Source: an uncultured Eubacteriales bacterium
GTDB taxonomy: Bacteria > Bacillota > Clostridia > Christensenellales > Aristaeellaceae
DNA length: 44,597 bases
Direction: 5' to 3'
Assembly (NCBI GenBank): GCA_902798105.1
Contig: CADBVG010000021.1
Location: forward strand, 1-44,597
The notes beneath the pieces are model-generated. The model worked only from the letters and a program-made list of their open reading frames with translations, did not search any database and was not told the DNA's origin. The translations under genes were made by a program, and so were the position numbers. Positions 1-9,000 of the stretch are shown here, piece after piece (the first letter of the stretch is position 1; the number at the start of each line of letters is the position of its first letter).

Positions 1-743
1 ATCGTTGATGACGAAGAAGTACTTGTCGTAGCCAGCATAGTTCGGAACCTTGGAATCAATGCGATAGAACACATGATCGCCAATGCCAGCCTTATTGGCA
101 TTAACAGGCTGAGGATCCATAATCTTCTTATGGACTTCGGGCTTGTCGTTCTTCACCTTCGCAGTAACATCGCCGACAACCGCCAGAACATTACGGGACA
201 GAGTCGCAGCGCCTTCGGCAGCGGTAGTGGTGTACTCGTCGGTAACCAGATAGTAACCGGTTTCTGGCCAGTGATGACATAGTTGTCACCAGTCTTGATG
301 CTGACGGTCCCAGTTTCGGTACCCTTGCGGGCATAGAACACGTCGGCTACCTTCTGCATGGTCGCAGTATCATCTGACTGCTTCGCAAGGGCTTTCGCCA
401 CGTCAGCAGCCTTGGACAGATCCAAGGTCACAGTTTGCGTACCCTCAGTGATGGAAGTCGGCAGACCAGCCGTCGCCAGATCGGTAGCAATGTCAGTGGT
501 ATTGACACCTGTCGCCCAGGCGATATCACCGAGCTTGCCATTCGTATCGACAGAGCCGTCGAAAATGCGATAGGCCTTGAAGGTGTGACCATCTTCAGCG
601 TCAGTCATGGTAATGCTGAAATTGCCTTCTCCTTTGTTAGCAGCGGTAGTCACTGTAGTATTGGTACTATCAGCCAGCGCCGCGACATTGACCAATACGA
701 GCAGCATTGCCAGAACCAGAGCAAGAATCTTACTTGATGCTCT
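1..743 (-). pseudogene. Isopeptide-forming major pilin (SpaA/FimA type), broken N-terminal part
   Basis: The minus-strand translation matches the start of Gram-positive major pilins that are secreted and sortase-assembled: a hydrophobic signal segment (LALVLAMLLVLVNVAALA), a first domain with FKAYRIFDG, then, in another frame, a stretch with VHKKI, IGDHVFYRI and YDKYFFVI typical of the fimbrial isopeptide D2 region. Two lesions are visible. A one-base loss near 262-264 (CAG AAA CCG, where CAG GAA ACC would restore TGYYLVTDEY) shifts the frame. The 5' end is also damaged: the frame runs up through RASSKI but meets a TAG at 759-761 with no start codon for a complete signal peptide; the first ATG (705-707) lies inside the signal core. 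The gene continues off the left edge. A sequencing error could explain the indel but not the lost start. It could be a silent cassette rather than a dead gene; that is inference. Confidence 0.75.
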
Positions 744-745
744 GT

Positions 746-1043
746 CTGGAAAAATACCCTAACAGTGAAGCGGTATATACCATAGATAGCCAACTTATGG
801 AGAATATCAATACCCCAATAGTGTAGTAATGCGGCGCTGGGCAATGCACGTTGTCACGAAAAAGTCATAAAGAATAATATCGACAAGGGCGTTGGTTTTT
901 CCTGCGCCCTTTTTACGTTTGCCATCGGGAGGATGGGAAACGTTATTGCGTTTTGGCTTGCGTGGGAAAACGTGCACTCCGATCGGATTATAGGCTGTCA
1001 ACAGGAAATTCAATAAACCAAGGGTAACTGTTCAATCGGTGGG
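746..1043. other. Intergenic stretch with no supported gene
   Basis: AT-richer than its surroundings. A 68-codon minus-strand frame at 807-1013 is open, but its translation matches no family I recognise and it lacks a clear ribosome site. The segment lies between the broken pilin 5' end and the 410-bp repeat element, so it may be the junction left by an older rearrangement. Confidence 0.4.
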
Positions 1044-1453
1044 AAATTCTGATTTGGCGGGGACTTCATCCCAGGGAATAGGGAACAGGGAACAGGAATA
1101 GCTGCTACCGCATCCAAAAGCCTTCCCCAGCGACCGAAGGGAGCGGTTCAGGGGAAGGTGGGCCGGCCGCAAGGCCGGGTCGGAAGAGGTCGTTTCTCGT
1201 ACGGTATCGATGGTTGACCTGTTTTCTCTCAGGGAAACGACCTCTTCCGTCTTTGACGAAACAATGCAAGCATTTTTCGTCAAATCCACCTTCCACGGGC
1301 CTGCCGGCCCCATCGACAGGGGTCTGCCGACCCGTTCTCGCTGAAAACTGTCCACCGGACAGTTTTCCGGGCGCTCGAACCACTGAAAACACGGCAGCTT
1401 CGCTGCCTGGGGAAGGCTTTTGGATGGCACGTCTCCCCGACAAATCAGAATTT
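1044..1453. repeat. 410-bp non-coding element of nested inverted repeats, MITE/REPIN-like
   Basis: The ends are inverted copies of the dispersed repeat (AAATTCTGATTTG at 1044-1056 and CGACAAATCAGAATTT at 1438-1453). Inside are further perfect inverted pairs: 18 bp at 1111-1128 with 1409-1426; 16 bp at 1181-1196 with 1234-1249; 10 bp at 1252-1261 with 1275-1284; a 10-bp hairpin at 1344-1366 (AAAACTGTCC, loop ACC); and GGCAGC-TTC-GCTGCC at 1393-1407. The internal text around 1115-1190 resembles common CCTTCCCC-type intergenic repeats of gut Clostridia, from memory. The open frames across it differ between strands and look like repeat translations, not genes. Confidence 0.75.
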
Positions 1454-1556
1454 ACCCAACTGAATAGATGCAACTAAGGAACGATTCAGTCCCGGATGTG
1501 GCGGCAGCTTCTATGGCGGCCCAGGGGCCGCCGCTACAGGCGGCGTACATTGTAGC

Positions 1557-1574
1557 GGCGGCGCATGCGCCGCC
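1557..1574. repeat. 18-bp perfect palindrome
   Basis: GGCGGCGCATGCGCCGCC equals its own reverse complement. A second GC hairpin (GGCGGCC-cagg-GGCCGCC) lies just upstream at about 1515-1532. They occupy the gap before the recombinases. Confidence 0.6.
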
Positions 1575-1603
1575 ATGACTGAACAGAAATAATAAAAAGA
1601 AAA

Positions 1604-1690
1604 AAGGCATCCAGCAAAATAAAGGGAAGAACAAGAAGGTAGGCTGGATGCCTTGCGGCGGGTCAGTAGAAGACGGCGGTATCTACTGAC
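1604..1690. repeat. Two inverted repeats upstream of the recombinase pair
   Basis: AAGGCATCCAGC (1604-1615) pairs with GCTGGATGCCTT (1643-1654) over a 27-nt loop. GTCAGTAGA (1662-1670) pairs with TCTACTGAC (1682-1690) over 11 nt. A TATAAT-like hexamer follows at 1699-1704 without a good -35. They may form a terminator, a leader structure or a recombinase binding site; the sequence does not decide which. Confidence 0.5.
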
Positions 1691-1911
1691 AGCTATATTA
1701 TAATATTAATTGAAGAGAATGTCAACGATAAAATGGGGCGATAACAGGGTACATCATTTCTAAAGTGGACGACATTGCCTTCCAGCGGAGGCCAGAGGCG
1801 CGAACGTGTGGCCCTGCCGCGGGCAGGGTCGGAGGGATTCCACAGTTGACACTGGGCTGTAACAATCGCAGCATGGGGAAGAGGCGCAAGCCGTACAGAA
1901 AGGAGAGTCCA

Positions 1912-3420
1912 ATGCCAAATACAGCGGATCAGCCATCCAATAGCCAAGGGGAGAACAGGGGACCCAGGGCCATCACGATCAAGGCAATTCCAAAGGAGAC
2001 GCCAAAGAAGCGCGTGGCGTGCTACTGTCGGGTCTCTACCCAGATGGAATCCCAGGAGGACAGCATCATTGCCCAGAAGACCCACTTCATTCGACTGGCA
2101 GGGGAGAATTCCGGCGTATCCCTTGTCGGTATCTACTACGAGGAAGGGATCAGCGGAACGGAATCATCCAATCGGCCGGAATTCCAGCGGATGATGTGGG
2201 ATTGCCGCGCTGGGAAGATCGACGAGATTTGGGTGAAGAGCATTTCGCGCTGGGCCCGCAATACAATCCAGCTGCTGAACAGCCTGCGGGAGCTCAAGAC
2301 CCTGGGCGTCAACGTCGTTTTCGAGAAGGAGCGGCTGGAAACGGCAGGCGGTAATGCCGAGTTGATGCTGGCCCTGATCGGCAGCTTTGCCGAGTTTGAA
2401 TCGAAATCGATCCGGTTGAATACCAAGATGGGATACAGGACCCGGATGCAGGCGGGAGTATTCTTCTACAACCGACCGCCATACGGATACGATGCCAACA
2501 GAAACGGTGAATTGGTGGTGAATGCTGAAGAAGCGCCCATCGTCAGGCGCATTTTCCAAATGTGCATGGACGGCATCGGGTCCGTCCGGATTGCCAACGC
2601 GCTGCAGGCCGAGGCCATTCCAACGAAGCGCGGGGCTGTATGGCAGCCGGGAACGATCCGGGCGATTCTTTCAAACATTACCTATACGGGAGACGTCCTC
2701 CTCCAGAAGACGATCAGGGCAGGGAATGGGCCGAGGAAAAAGAATGACGGATCTGAAGACCAATACCTCGTGACAAACCATCACGCTGCAATCATCGATC
2801 ACGCCATCTTTGACGCCGCGCAGGTTGCCTTGCGCAGCCGCGCCCGCGGCCGCGCGGCGGGAGACGGGAAAAGCGGCAACCGGTATGCGTTTTCCCGGAA
2901 ACTGATCTGCGCGCACTGTGGGCACCACCTTCATCGATTCCAGGGGAAGGCGGAAACCCAGTGGATCTGTACCGGGCACAGGGCCAGGGGGTGCCCTATG
3001 AAGCCTGTTTCTGAAATGGAGGTGAAGAACAGGTTCAGGGGAATTGTGGCGGATATCGACCGCCGATTGCCGATTCACAGCGAAGGAATGGATGATGACG
3101 GACCGGCCCTGCGGCTGCAGGCCAATCTATCCCAGCAGGACGCGCTGCGTTCGCTTCAAGCGGCGCTGTCCCCTTCCGAGTACGCACATCGCCTGAATGC
3201 CCTTGAACGGGAAGCGGACGCGCTTCGCGGGCAGATGGCCGGAATTGCCAACCACATTGCCGATAAACTGAAAAGGGCCTGCCGCCAGGTCCCGGCAAAC
3301 GCAAATTGGATTCAGGTGGAACCCATTTTCACGGAACAGGTGGAGAGCGTAACAATCTGGTTCGGCGGCAAGATGGCATTCAGGTTTAAGTGCGGCATTA
3401 CTATCGTTTCACAAAAATGA
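1912..3420 (+). CDS. Large serine recombinase 1
   Basis: A 502-residue large serine recombinase (resolvase/invertase superfamily) that cuts and rejoins DNA at att-type sites through a serine-DNA link. The N-terminal catalytic domain begins RVACYCRVST with nucleophile Ser42; ISGTESSNRPEF and SRWARN are family hallmarks. A recombinase domain follows (GYRTRMQAG to about residue 290), then a zinc ribbon starting at Cys333 (CAHCGHH, CTGHRARGC) and a helical C-terminus. The frame is open from 1765, but ATG 1912 has AAAGGAG a few bases upstream and starts near the usual distance before the catalytic domain. It is followed after 23 nt by a second recombinase with the same ribosome-site layout, so they are likely co-transcribed. 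Tandem pairs of this size recall ccrA/ccrB and clostridial integrative elements. No matching att sites or cargo are visible. Confidence 0.93.
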   Translation: MPNTADQPSNSQGENRGPRAITIKAIPKETPKKRVACYCRVSTQMESQEDSIIAQKTHFIRLAGENSGVSLVGIYYEEGISGTESSNRPEFQRMMWDCRAGKIDEIWVKSISRWARNTIQLLNSLRELKTLGVNVVFEKERLETAGGNAELMLALIGSFAEFESKSIRLNTKMGYRTRMQAGVFFYNRPPYGYDANRNGELVVNAEEAPIVRRIFQMCMDGIGSVRIANALQAEAIPTKRGAVWQPGTIRAILSNITYTGDVLLQKTIRAGNGPRKKNDGSEDQYLVTNHHAAIIDHAIFDAAQVALRSRARGRAAGDGKSGNRYAFSRKLICAHCGHHLHRFQGKAETQWICTGHRARGCPMKPVSEMEVKNRFRGIVADIDRRLPIHSEGMDDDGPALRLQANLSQQDALRSLQAALSPSEYAHRLNALEREADALRGQMAGIANHIADKLKRACRQVPANANWIQVEPIFTEQVESVTIWFGGKMAFRFKCGITIVSQK

Positions 3421-3443
3421 GCACACGCGAAAGGAGAATCACA

Positions 3444-4985
3444 ATGCCCGTTCAGGTTATCAAGAGACAGGCCATAGCACCTAAGGCGGTGGAGAGGGAA
3501 ATACAGCGAACCTGCTGCTATATCAGGGTTTCAACGAACCATGAGGAGCAGGAGGACAGCTTCGAGGCGCAGCGGAACCATTATGAAACGCTGATTCATG
3601 CGAATCCTTCCATGTCCTACGCAGGCACATATGCCGATGAGGGCGTCAGCGGTACGGGGACAGAGCACCGCGAGGGCTTCAAGCAAATGCTGGCGGACGC
3701 GGAAAAGCACATGTTTGATCAGATCCTGACGAAGTCCATAAGCCGCTTTGGACGGAATACCGTCGATACGCTCCAGGCGGTGAGGCGGCTGAAGGATCTG
3801 GGCATCGGGGTTCGCTTCGAGAAGGAAGGCGTGTGGACGCTGGATGGCACGGGCGAGCTGCTGCTGGTCATACTCAGTTCTTTGGCGCAGCAGGAGTCCC
3901 AATCCATCTCCGAGAACGTGAAGATGGGCATACGGTATCGCTTCCAGGAGGGGAAGCACTTTGTGAATTGCAGCCGCTTCCTGGGCTACGACAAGGTGGA
4001 CGGGCGGCTGGTCATCAATCCCGAAGAGGCGGCCACGGTCCGCCGCATCTATGCGCTCTTCCTCAACGGCTACAGCGTGGATATGATCGCCAGCCAGCTG
4101 ACGCGCGAGGGCATCCCCACCGGGGCAGGCAAGACCACGTGGTATCCCACGACCGTCCGCTATATCCTGTCGAACGAGAAATACGCCGGGGATTTGAGGC
4201 TGCAAAAAACTGTAGTTCCCAACTTTTTGACGCATCGCAGCAAGCGCAACACGGGGGAGGCGGATCAATACTACGTGGAGAACAGCCACGATCCGATCGT
4301 TCCCAGGGATGTCTTTGACATGGCGCAGGCCGAGGCGTCCAGAAGATCGGCATTTCGCTTTTCGGAGGACGGCAGGATCACGGGGATAAAGTACGGAAGC
4401 CGAAAGGCGCTTTCCGGTCGCTGCAGATGTGGGTGCGGGGCGCTCCTGTACCGGGAGCGAAGCAATACGGGAAGGTGGGTATGCAAGCAGTGCGGCCTGT
4501 CCATCGGCGAAGCAGAGCTGCAATCGGCCGTGATGGATTCCTTCCGGAAGCTCCGGCTGGAAAAGGAGCATTTGAGAAGCCTGCTCGCTGCTGCAGAGCA
4601 AGTATTGGCAGAAACGGAGCCAACCGCCCCGGCTGCAATACAAAAGAAGGGGGAGGATATGGGAGAACGGGCCAAGGCGCTCTTCCGGCGATTTCATATC
4701 ATGGCTGCGCTGGATTGGGTCGAAAACGTCGGGAAGGAGAACACGGCTGACACCTGCCGCACCCTTGAACGGTTTATTGAGATGACGCGGCCGGCGGCGT
4801 TGACCAAATGGGACGACGACACGATTCTGAAATTCGTTGAAGGCGTTGCGCTGGTCGATGGGAAGGTTGCGGTCAGGTTTAAGGCAGGGGTTACCGTGAT
4901 GGTGGAGGTTGCGGAGGACAGGTCCCAGGCGAAGCTCTGTGGCGCGTTTCGACATACCGCCGGGATTGCGCAAAAATTGTCATGA
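3444..4985 (+). CDS. Large serine recombinase 2
   Basis: A 513-residue relative of the upstream gene with the same domain order: catalytic domain with CYIRVST and nucleophile Ser30, VSGTGTEHREGF and SRFGRN motifs, recombinase domain, then a zinc ribbon beginning CRCGC at Cys327 and closing with CKQC. A helical region (about 355-420) follows. An ATG at 3390 overlaps the first recombinase, but ATG 3444 has AAAGGAG directly upstream and is preferred. The two recombinases are clearly diverged, so they are not a recent duplication and may recognise different half-sites, as proposed for paired recombinases. Its TGA overlaps an ATG (ATGA at 4982-4985) that opens a short frame, hinting at a lost third gene. 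Confidence 0.93.
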   Translation: MPVQVIKRQAIAPKAVEREIQRTCCYIRVSTNHEEQEDSFEAQRNHYETLIHANPSMSYAGTYADEGVSGTGTEHREGFKQMLADAEKHMFDQILTKSISRFGRNTVDTLQAVRRLKDLGIGVRFEKEGVWTLDGTGELLLVILSSLAQQESQSISENVKMGIRYRFQEGKHFVNCSRFLGYDKVDGRLVINPEEAATVRRIYALFLNGYSVDMIASQLTREGIPTGAGKTTWYPTTVRYILSNEKYAGDLRLQKTVVPNFLTHRSKRNTGEADQYYVENSHDPIVPRDVFDMAQAEASRRSAFRFSEDGRITGIKYGSRKALSGRCRCGCGALLYRERSNTGRWVCKQCGLSIGEAELQSAVMDSFRKLRLEKEHLRSLLAAAEQVLAETEPTAPAAIQKKGEDMGERAKALFRRFHIMAALDWVENVGKENTADTCRTLERFIEMTRPAALTKWDDDTILKFVEGVALVDGKVAVRFKAGVTVMVEVAEDRSQAKLCGAFRHTAGIAQKLS

Positions 4986-5043
4986 GCGCGAATTTGGGCA
5001 ACGATATGAATGCGACGCCGTTTTTCCCTGCGCTGTCCAAACC
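4982..5043 (+). other. Possible truncated third ORF coupled to the recombinase pair
   Basis: An ATG sits in an ATGA overlap with the stop of recombinase 2, the arrangement used for coupled translation. The first 20 or so codons (MSANLGNDMNATPFFPALS) look protein-like. The frame then runs antisense through the TetR-like gene and is not credible beyond 5043. It may be the remnant of a third recombination gene cut by a deletion, or chance. Confidence 0.3.
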
Positions 5044-5760
5044 TCACAAGCTGATTCTTACAGCATTTTCAATGGTTTCCATGGAAGGCCGCGCGGGCAG
5101 CCGGTCGCAGATTTCCAGGGCGATGCGCAGGCCCTCCGGCGCGCGGGCGCGAATGGCCTTCTCCGAAACAAAGTCCTTCAGCGCCTCGCGGCACACCAGA
5201 TAGGCGACGTCCGCGCTGGAAATGTCGTGGAAGTACCCCTCCTGCTGCTTCAGGATCAGCGTCCTGCCCAGCATGTAGGGCAGGTACTGGGAACGCAGCG
5301 TCACCGTTTCCGGGTCGGCATCGTTCCGGTAATGGCGGATCAGGTTCTCGGCCAGGTTGTTGGGCACCCGGGACAGATAGTTGAAAATGAAATCGTATTT
5401 CAGGGATTCTATGAAGAACTGGCGATAACCGCCCGTCTCCATCATGAAGCGGTGGTAGGTGCAGACCGTCGCCATCGTGAACAGTATCGGGTCGTCGTCG
5501 AAGTCGATGGTCGCGTGTACCGGCGGCATGGTGTGCTTGAGCATGACGAGGGTCACATAGGCCCCCAGCTTTTCCTTGTTGCCGAAGCAATTGTTCAGCG
5601 AACCGGTGGCCACGCCGGCGGCCTTGGTGATATCGGTGATGTTTGCGTTTTCATAACCATTTACACTGAAAACCATGATAGCCGCATCAATGATTTTCGC
5701 CATGGTCTGCTGCCTCCGCAGAAGCTTTTTAGTAGGCCTTGCAGGTGCGCTTTTGTCCAT
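5044..5760 (-). CDS. TetR/AcrR-family transcriptional regulator
   Basis: A 238-residue one-component repressor. Residues about 15-65 form the TetR-type DNA-binding domain (KIIDAAIMVFSVNGY, ITDITKAAGVATGSLNNCFGNKEKL); the usual YxYFxxK turn reads NNCFGNK. The remaining all-helical part would bind an unknown ligand and dimerise. ATG 5758-5760 is preferred over the upstream ATG at 5832 because GAGGGG precedes it. It is divergent from the giant surface protein gene, and a 16-bp palindrome lies between them just downstream of that gene's likely promoter, so control of the surface protein is the simplest inference. Self-regulation is also possible. The ligand cannot be predicted. Confidence 0.88.
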   Translation of the reverse strand: MDKSAPARPTKKLLRRQQTMAKIIDAAIMVFSVNGYENANITDITKAAGVATGSLNNCFGNKEKLGAYVTLVMLKHTMPPVHATIDFDDDPILFTMATVCTYHRFMMETGGYRQFFIESLKYDFIFNYLSRVPNNLAENLIRHYRNDADPETVTLRSQYLPYMLGRTLILKQQEGYFHDISSADVAYLVCREALKDFVSEKAIRARAPEGLRIALEICDRLPARPSMETIENAVRISL

Positions 5761-5821
5761 TATTAACCCCTCAAAAAACAACGAATGATAAGAAGTAGGC
5801 AACAGCTTAGAGATATCGGGA

Positions 5822-5850
5822 TTGTTTCGCACAGTACGATGTGCTATAAT
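5822..5850 (+). promoter_or_regulatory. Probable promoter of the giant surface protein gene
   Basis: TTGTTT (5822-5827), 17-nt spacer, TATAAT (5845-5850). It implies a leader of about 180 nt before the ATG at 6038. Only one -35 position departs strongly from consensus. Confidence 0.55.
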
Positions 5851-5863
5851 GTAGATGGAGCAT

Positions 5864-5879
5864 CTTGAAAATTTTCAAG
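5864..5879. promoter_or_regulatory. Candidate TetR-type operator, 16-bp palindrome
   Basis: CTTGAAAATTTTCAAG is a perfect palindrome in the divergent gap, starting about 14 bp after the -10 box of the surface-protein promoter. Binding there would block transcription. TetR-like regulators usually bind palindromes of this size close to their own gene; the assignment is inferred from position. Confidence 0.5.
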
Positions 5880-6037
5880 GCGAAAGTACCTTCGCTACGC
5901 CTGATATTAATGTAAATCCTGTGAAAAGTCAACATATAATAGTCGAATTTTCTGTTAGATATCTATAATCAGTCCAACCGCCCACAAATGACAGCAACCA
6001 ATCAACGACCGACATAAACAGGAAGAGGGTTTAACGT

Positions 6038-9000
6038 ATGAATAACAATACCCTGAAATCGGTTGTCAATAAAGCCAGGCAAAGGCGGTATATCAAGCGT
6101 GGCCTCGCGCTGCTGTGCGTTTTTGTGCTTCTGTTTACAATGAATACGCTGAAGCGCAACGCCAACACGCTGGAGCGTGTGCCGATGTGCGGTTACGCCG
6201 AAGAGCACGTTCACATGCCGGAATGCTATGACGGGGACGCGCTGGTTTGTGGCAGGGCGGAGCACATCCACACCGATGCCTGCTACCAGGAAGTGCCCGG
6301 CGACGGCGACGAGATGAACGTCCAACTGGCGGACACGCCCGTGGAGGATTTGGATTCCGAGAACCTGGACGGCCTTCTTTCACTTAGCGAAGACGATTTC
6401 GCTCTGGTGACGGACGATGTGGCCCCCGCGCAACCCGTCTCCAACGCGACGGAAGCGCAGCCGAAGGCATTTATACTGGGCGAGGGCACGATGGTCAGCC
6501 GGATCATCGACGCCGTGGGCCTGGATGTTAGCCTTGCCGCGATCATCAACGTCGCCGTCGTGGATGACGCGACGATGCAGGCCGATGCGGTCGGGATTGA
6601 AAAGGACGGCGACGATTACAGGATTTTTGCCACGCGGGACTTCGATCGGGCGCAGCTGGCGCTGGTGGTCGAGGGGGATATCCTGCTGGTGGACCTGCTG
6701 GACGGCGTGGCGGTGCGGGAAACGTCTGACGCGCCCGCTGAGATCGCTGAGGAAACCGCGCCCGCCGCGCCTGTCGCGGAGGAGATCATGCCGGTGATCG
6801 AGGACAGCCCCGTCGAGGACAGCCCCGCCGGGGAAGCGATCGAAGAGCGGATCGATCTCCCCGAGCCGGCGCAGGAAGCGCAGGAAGCGACTCCCGCTGC
6901 CGAAGCGGACGAGACCGGGGATATTACCCTGACAGAGGACGCGCAGCTTGTTGAGGGTGAAATCATCGAGACCGGGGAACAGCCCGCCGAGGACGAGGCT
7001 ACCGAGACTGAAGAAGAGCCCGCCGAGGACGAGGCTGTCGAAACCGGGGAACAGTCCGCCGATGAGGAGGCTGCCGAGACCGAAGGAGAGCCCGCGGAGG
7101 ACGAGGCTGCTGAAACTGAGGAAGAGCCCGCCGAGGACGAGGCTTCCGAGAATGAGGAACAACTTGTAGAGGACGAGGTCACCGAGACCGGGGAACAGTC
7201 CGCCGAGGACGAGGCTTCCGAGAATGAGGAACAACTTGTAGAGGACGAGGTCACCGAGACCGGGGAACAGCCCGCGGAGGACGAGGCTTCCGAGACAGAG
7301 GAACAGCCTGTTGAGGGCGAAGTGTCCGAAACCGAGGAGCAAACTGCCGAGGAAGACACGCCCGAGACTGAAGAGCAACCCATCGAGGAAGAGGCTACCG
7401 AAACCGGGGAACAGCCCGTAGAGGATGAGGCTTCCGAGACCGAAGAACAGTCTGACGAAGCGAAAGCGTCTACGGAGGAAGTCGCTGATGAAGGACAGGC
7501 CATCTATACCGCGACCGTCGACCTGGCGGAGGTCACCGACTATCCGCTGTCCCTGAACGCTTTGCTGGCCGGGTTTGCGCCGGAAAATGAAGCGCAGGCC
7601 GAAGAAACCCCCGAGCCTGCGGGTGAGGACGGGACCGAAGCCAAGCCGAACGAAGCGCCCGCCGGGGCGTCGGCCCTGAGCATCGAATACGATCATGATC
7701 TGCTGGATATCGAGGCGGCTGGAGACGATTATCTCATCACGCCCGTCGCCAGCTTTGCATCCACCGCGATTGTCGTCGACAACGGCAGCCGCTGCGAGCT
7801 GACGCTGGTGAACTGCACCCTGCCGGAGGCCGAAGACGCGGTCGAAGCCGAGTCTGAGGCGCGGGTCGGGTATCCCGCCCAGAATTTCGAGGGCCACACC
7901 CGGTACGTGAAGGTGGTCGTGGCGGCGCCCGAAGGTGCGTTCCCCGAGGGCACGACCATGGCCGTCGCGGATGTGGAGGACGAAAAGACCCTGACCGACA
8001 TCGAGGATACTGTGTCCGAGGAATTCGTCGAGGTCAAGCGCGTTCACGCTGTGGACATCACGTTCAGAGACGCCGAAGGCAATGAAATCGAGCCCCTCAT
8101 GCCGATCTCCGTGGTGATGACCGTGGACGAGATCGGGCAGCGGCAGGAAGCTGTGGTGGTCCACGTGGACGACGCCGGCGCGGCCGAGGTCGTCGACAGC
8201 CAGAGCGAAGCCCCTGCGGGCGAGACCGAAGTCAAGGTCGAAATGCCCGCGACGGAGGCTCCCGAGGCAGCCCAGCCGGAGGACAGTGAGGCGGCGAGCG
8301 TGGGCTTTGATGCCGACAGCTTCTCCGTGTACGCCGTGGTCATCACCGAAACCATCGACACGAAGTACATCGACGCCGAGGGTGCGACCTGGAACATCTC
8401 CGTGGGCTACGGCCCGGAGGCCGGGATTCCCGCGGGCGCGACGCTGGCGGTGCAGGAGGTCGAGGGCGACTACCTGGAGCAGACCACCGAGCTGCTGCGC
8501 GGCAAGGAGACCATCACCCTGGCCCGGTTCTTCGACATCACCATACTGGACGCCGAGGGCAACGCGGTTCAGCCCGCCCAGCCGGTGGAGGTCAAAGCCA
8601 TCCTGGCCGAGCAGAGCGAGGACGCCGTGAAGGCGGTCCACTTCGCCGAGGACGGCCCCGAGATCATTGAGGCCAGCCAGGAGGAAGATGCCGTCAGTTT
8701 CGACGCCGCCAGCTTCTCGGTGTACGGCATCGTGTACACCGTGGATTTCCACTACACCGCCAACGGCCGAATCTTCGGCTATGGCATCCCTGGCGGCGAC
8801 TGCGCGTCCCTGCGCGCGCTGCTGCCCGCGCTGAACGTCGCCTCCGACGATCCCGAGACCGAGGCAGACGAGCTGGAGGCCTTCATGGCCGGGATTGCCG
8901 ACGTGAAGTTTACTGACTCCGAACTGGTGCGGGTGTGCCCCGTGACCGCGGAGACTACCGTGGGCGCGCTGCGAGCCGAACTGGGCCTGGAATCCCAGTA

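Noticed and set aside
807-1013. 68-codon minus-strand frame, possible transposase scrap
   Set aside because: No recognisable transposase motif and no start signals; left as unassigned intergenic DNA.
3531-4973. 480-codon minus-strand frame under recombinase 2
   Set aside because: Overlaps a gene with intact catalytic motifs; no ribosome site or family match.
6974-7441. 36-bp repeats considered as a CRISPR array
   Set aside because: Units are contiguous with no spacers, in frame and coding.
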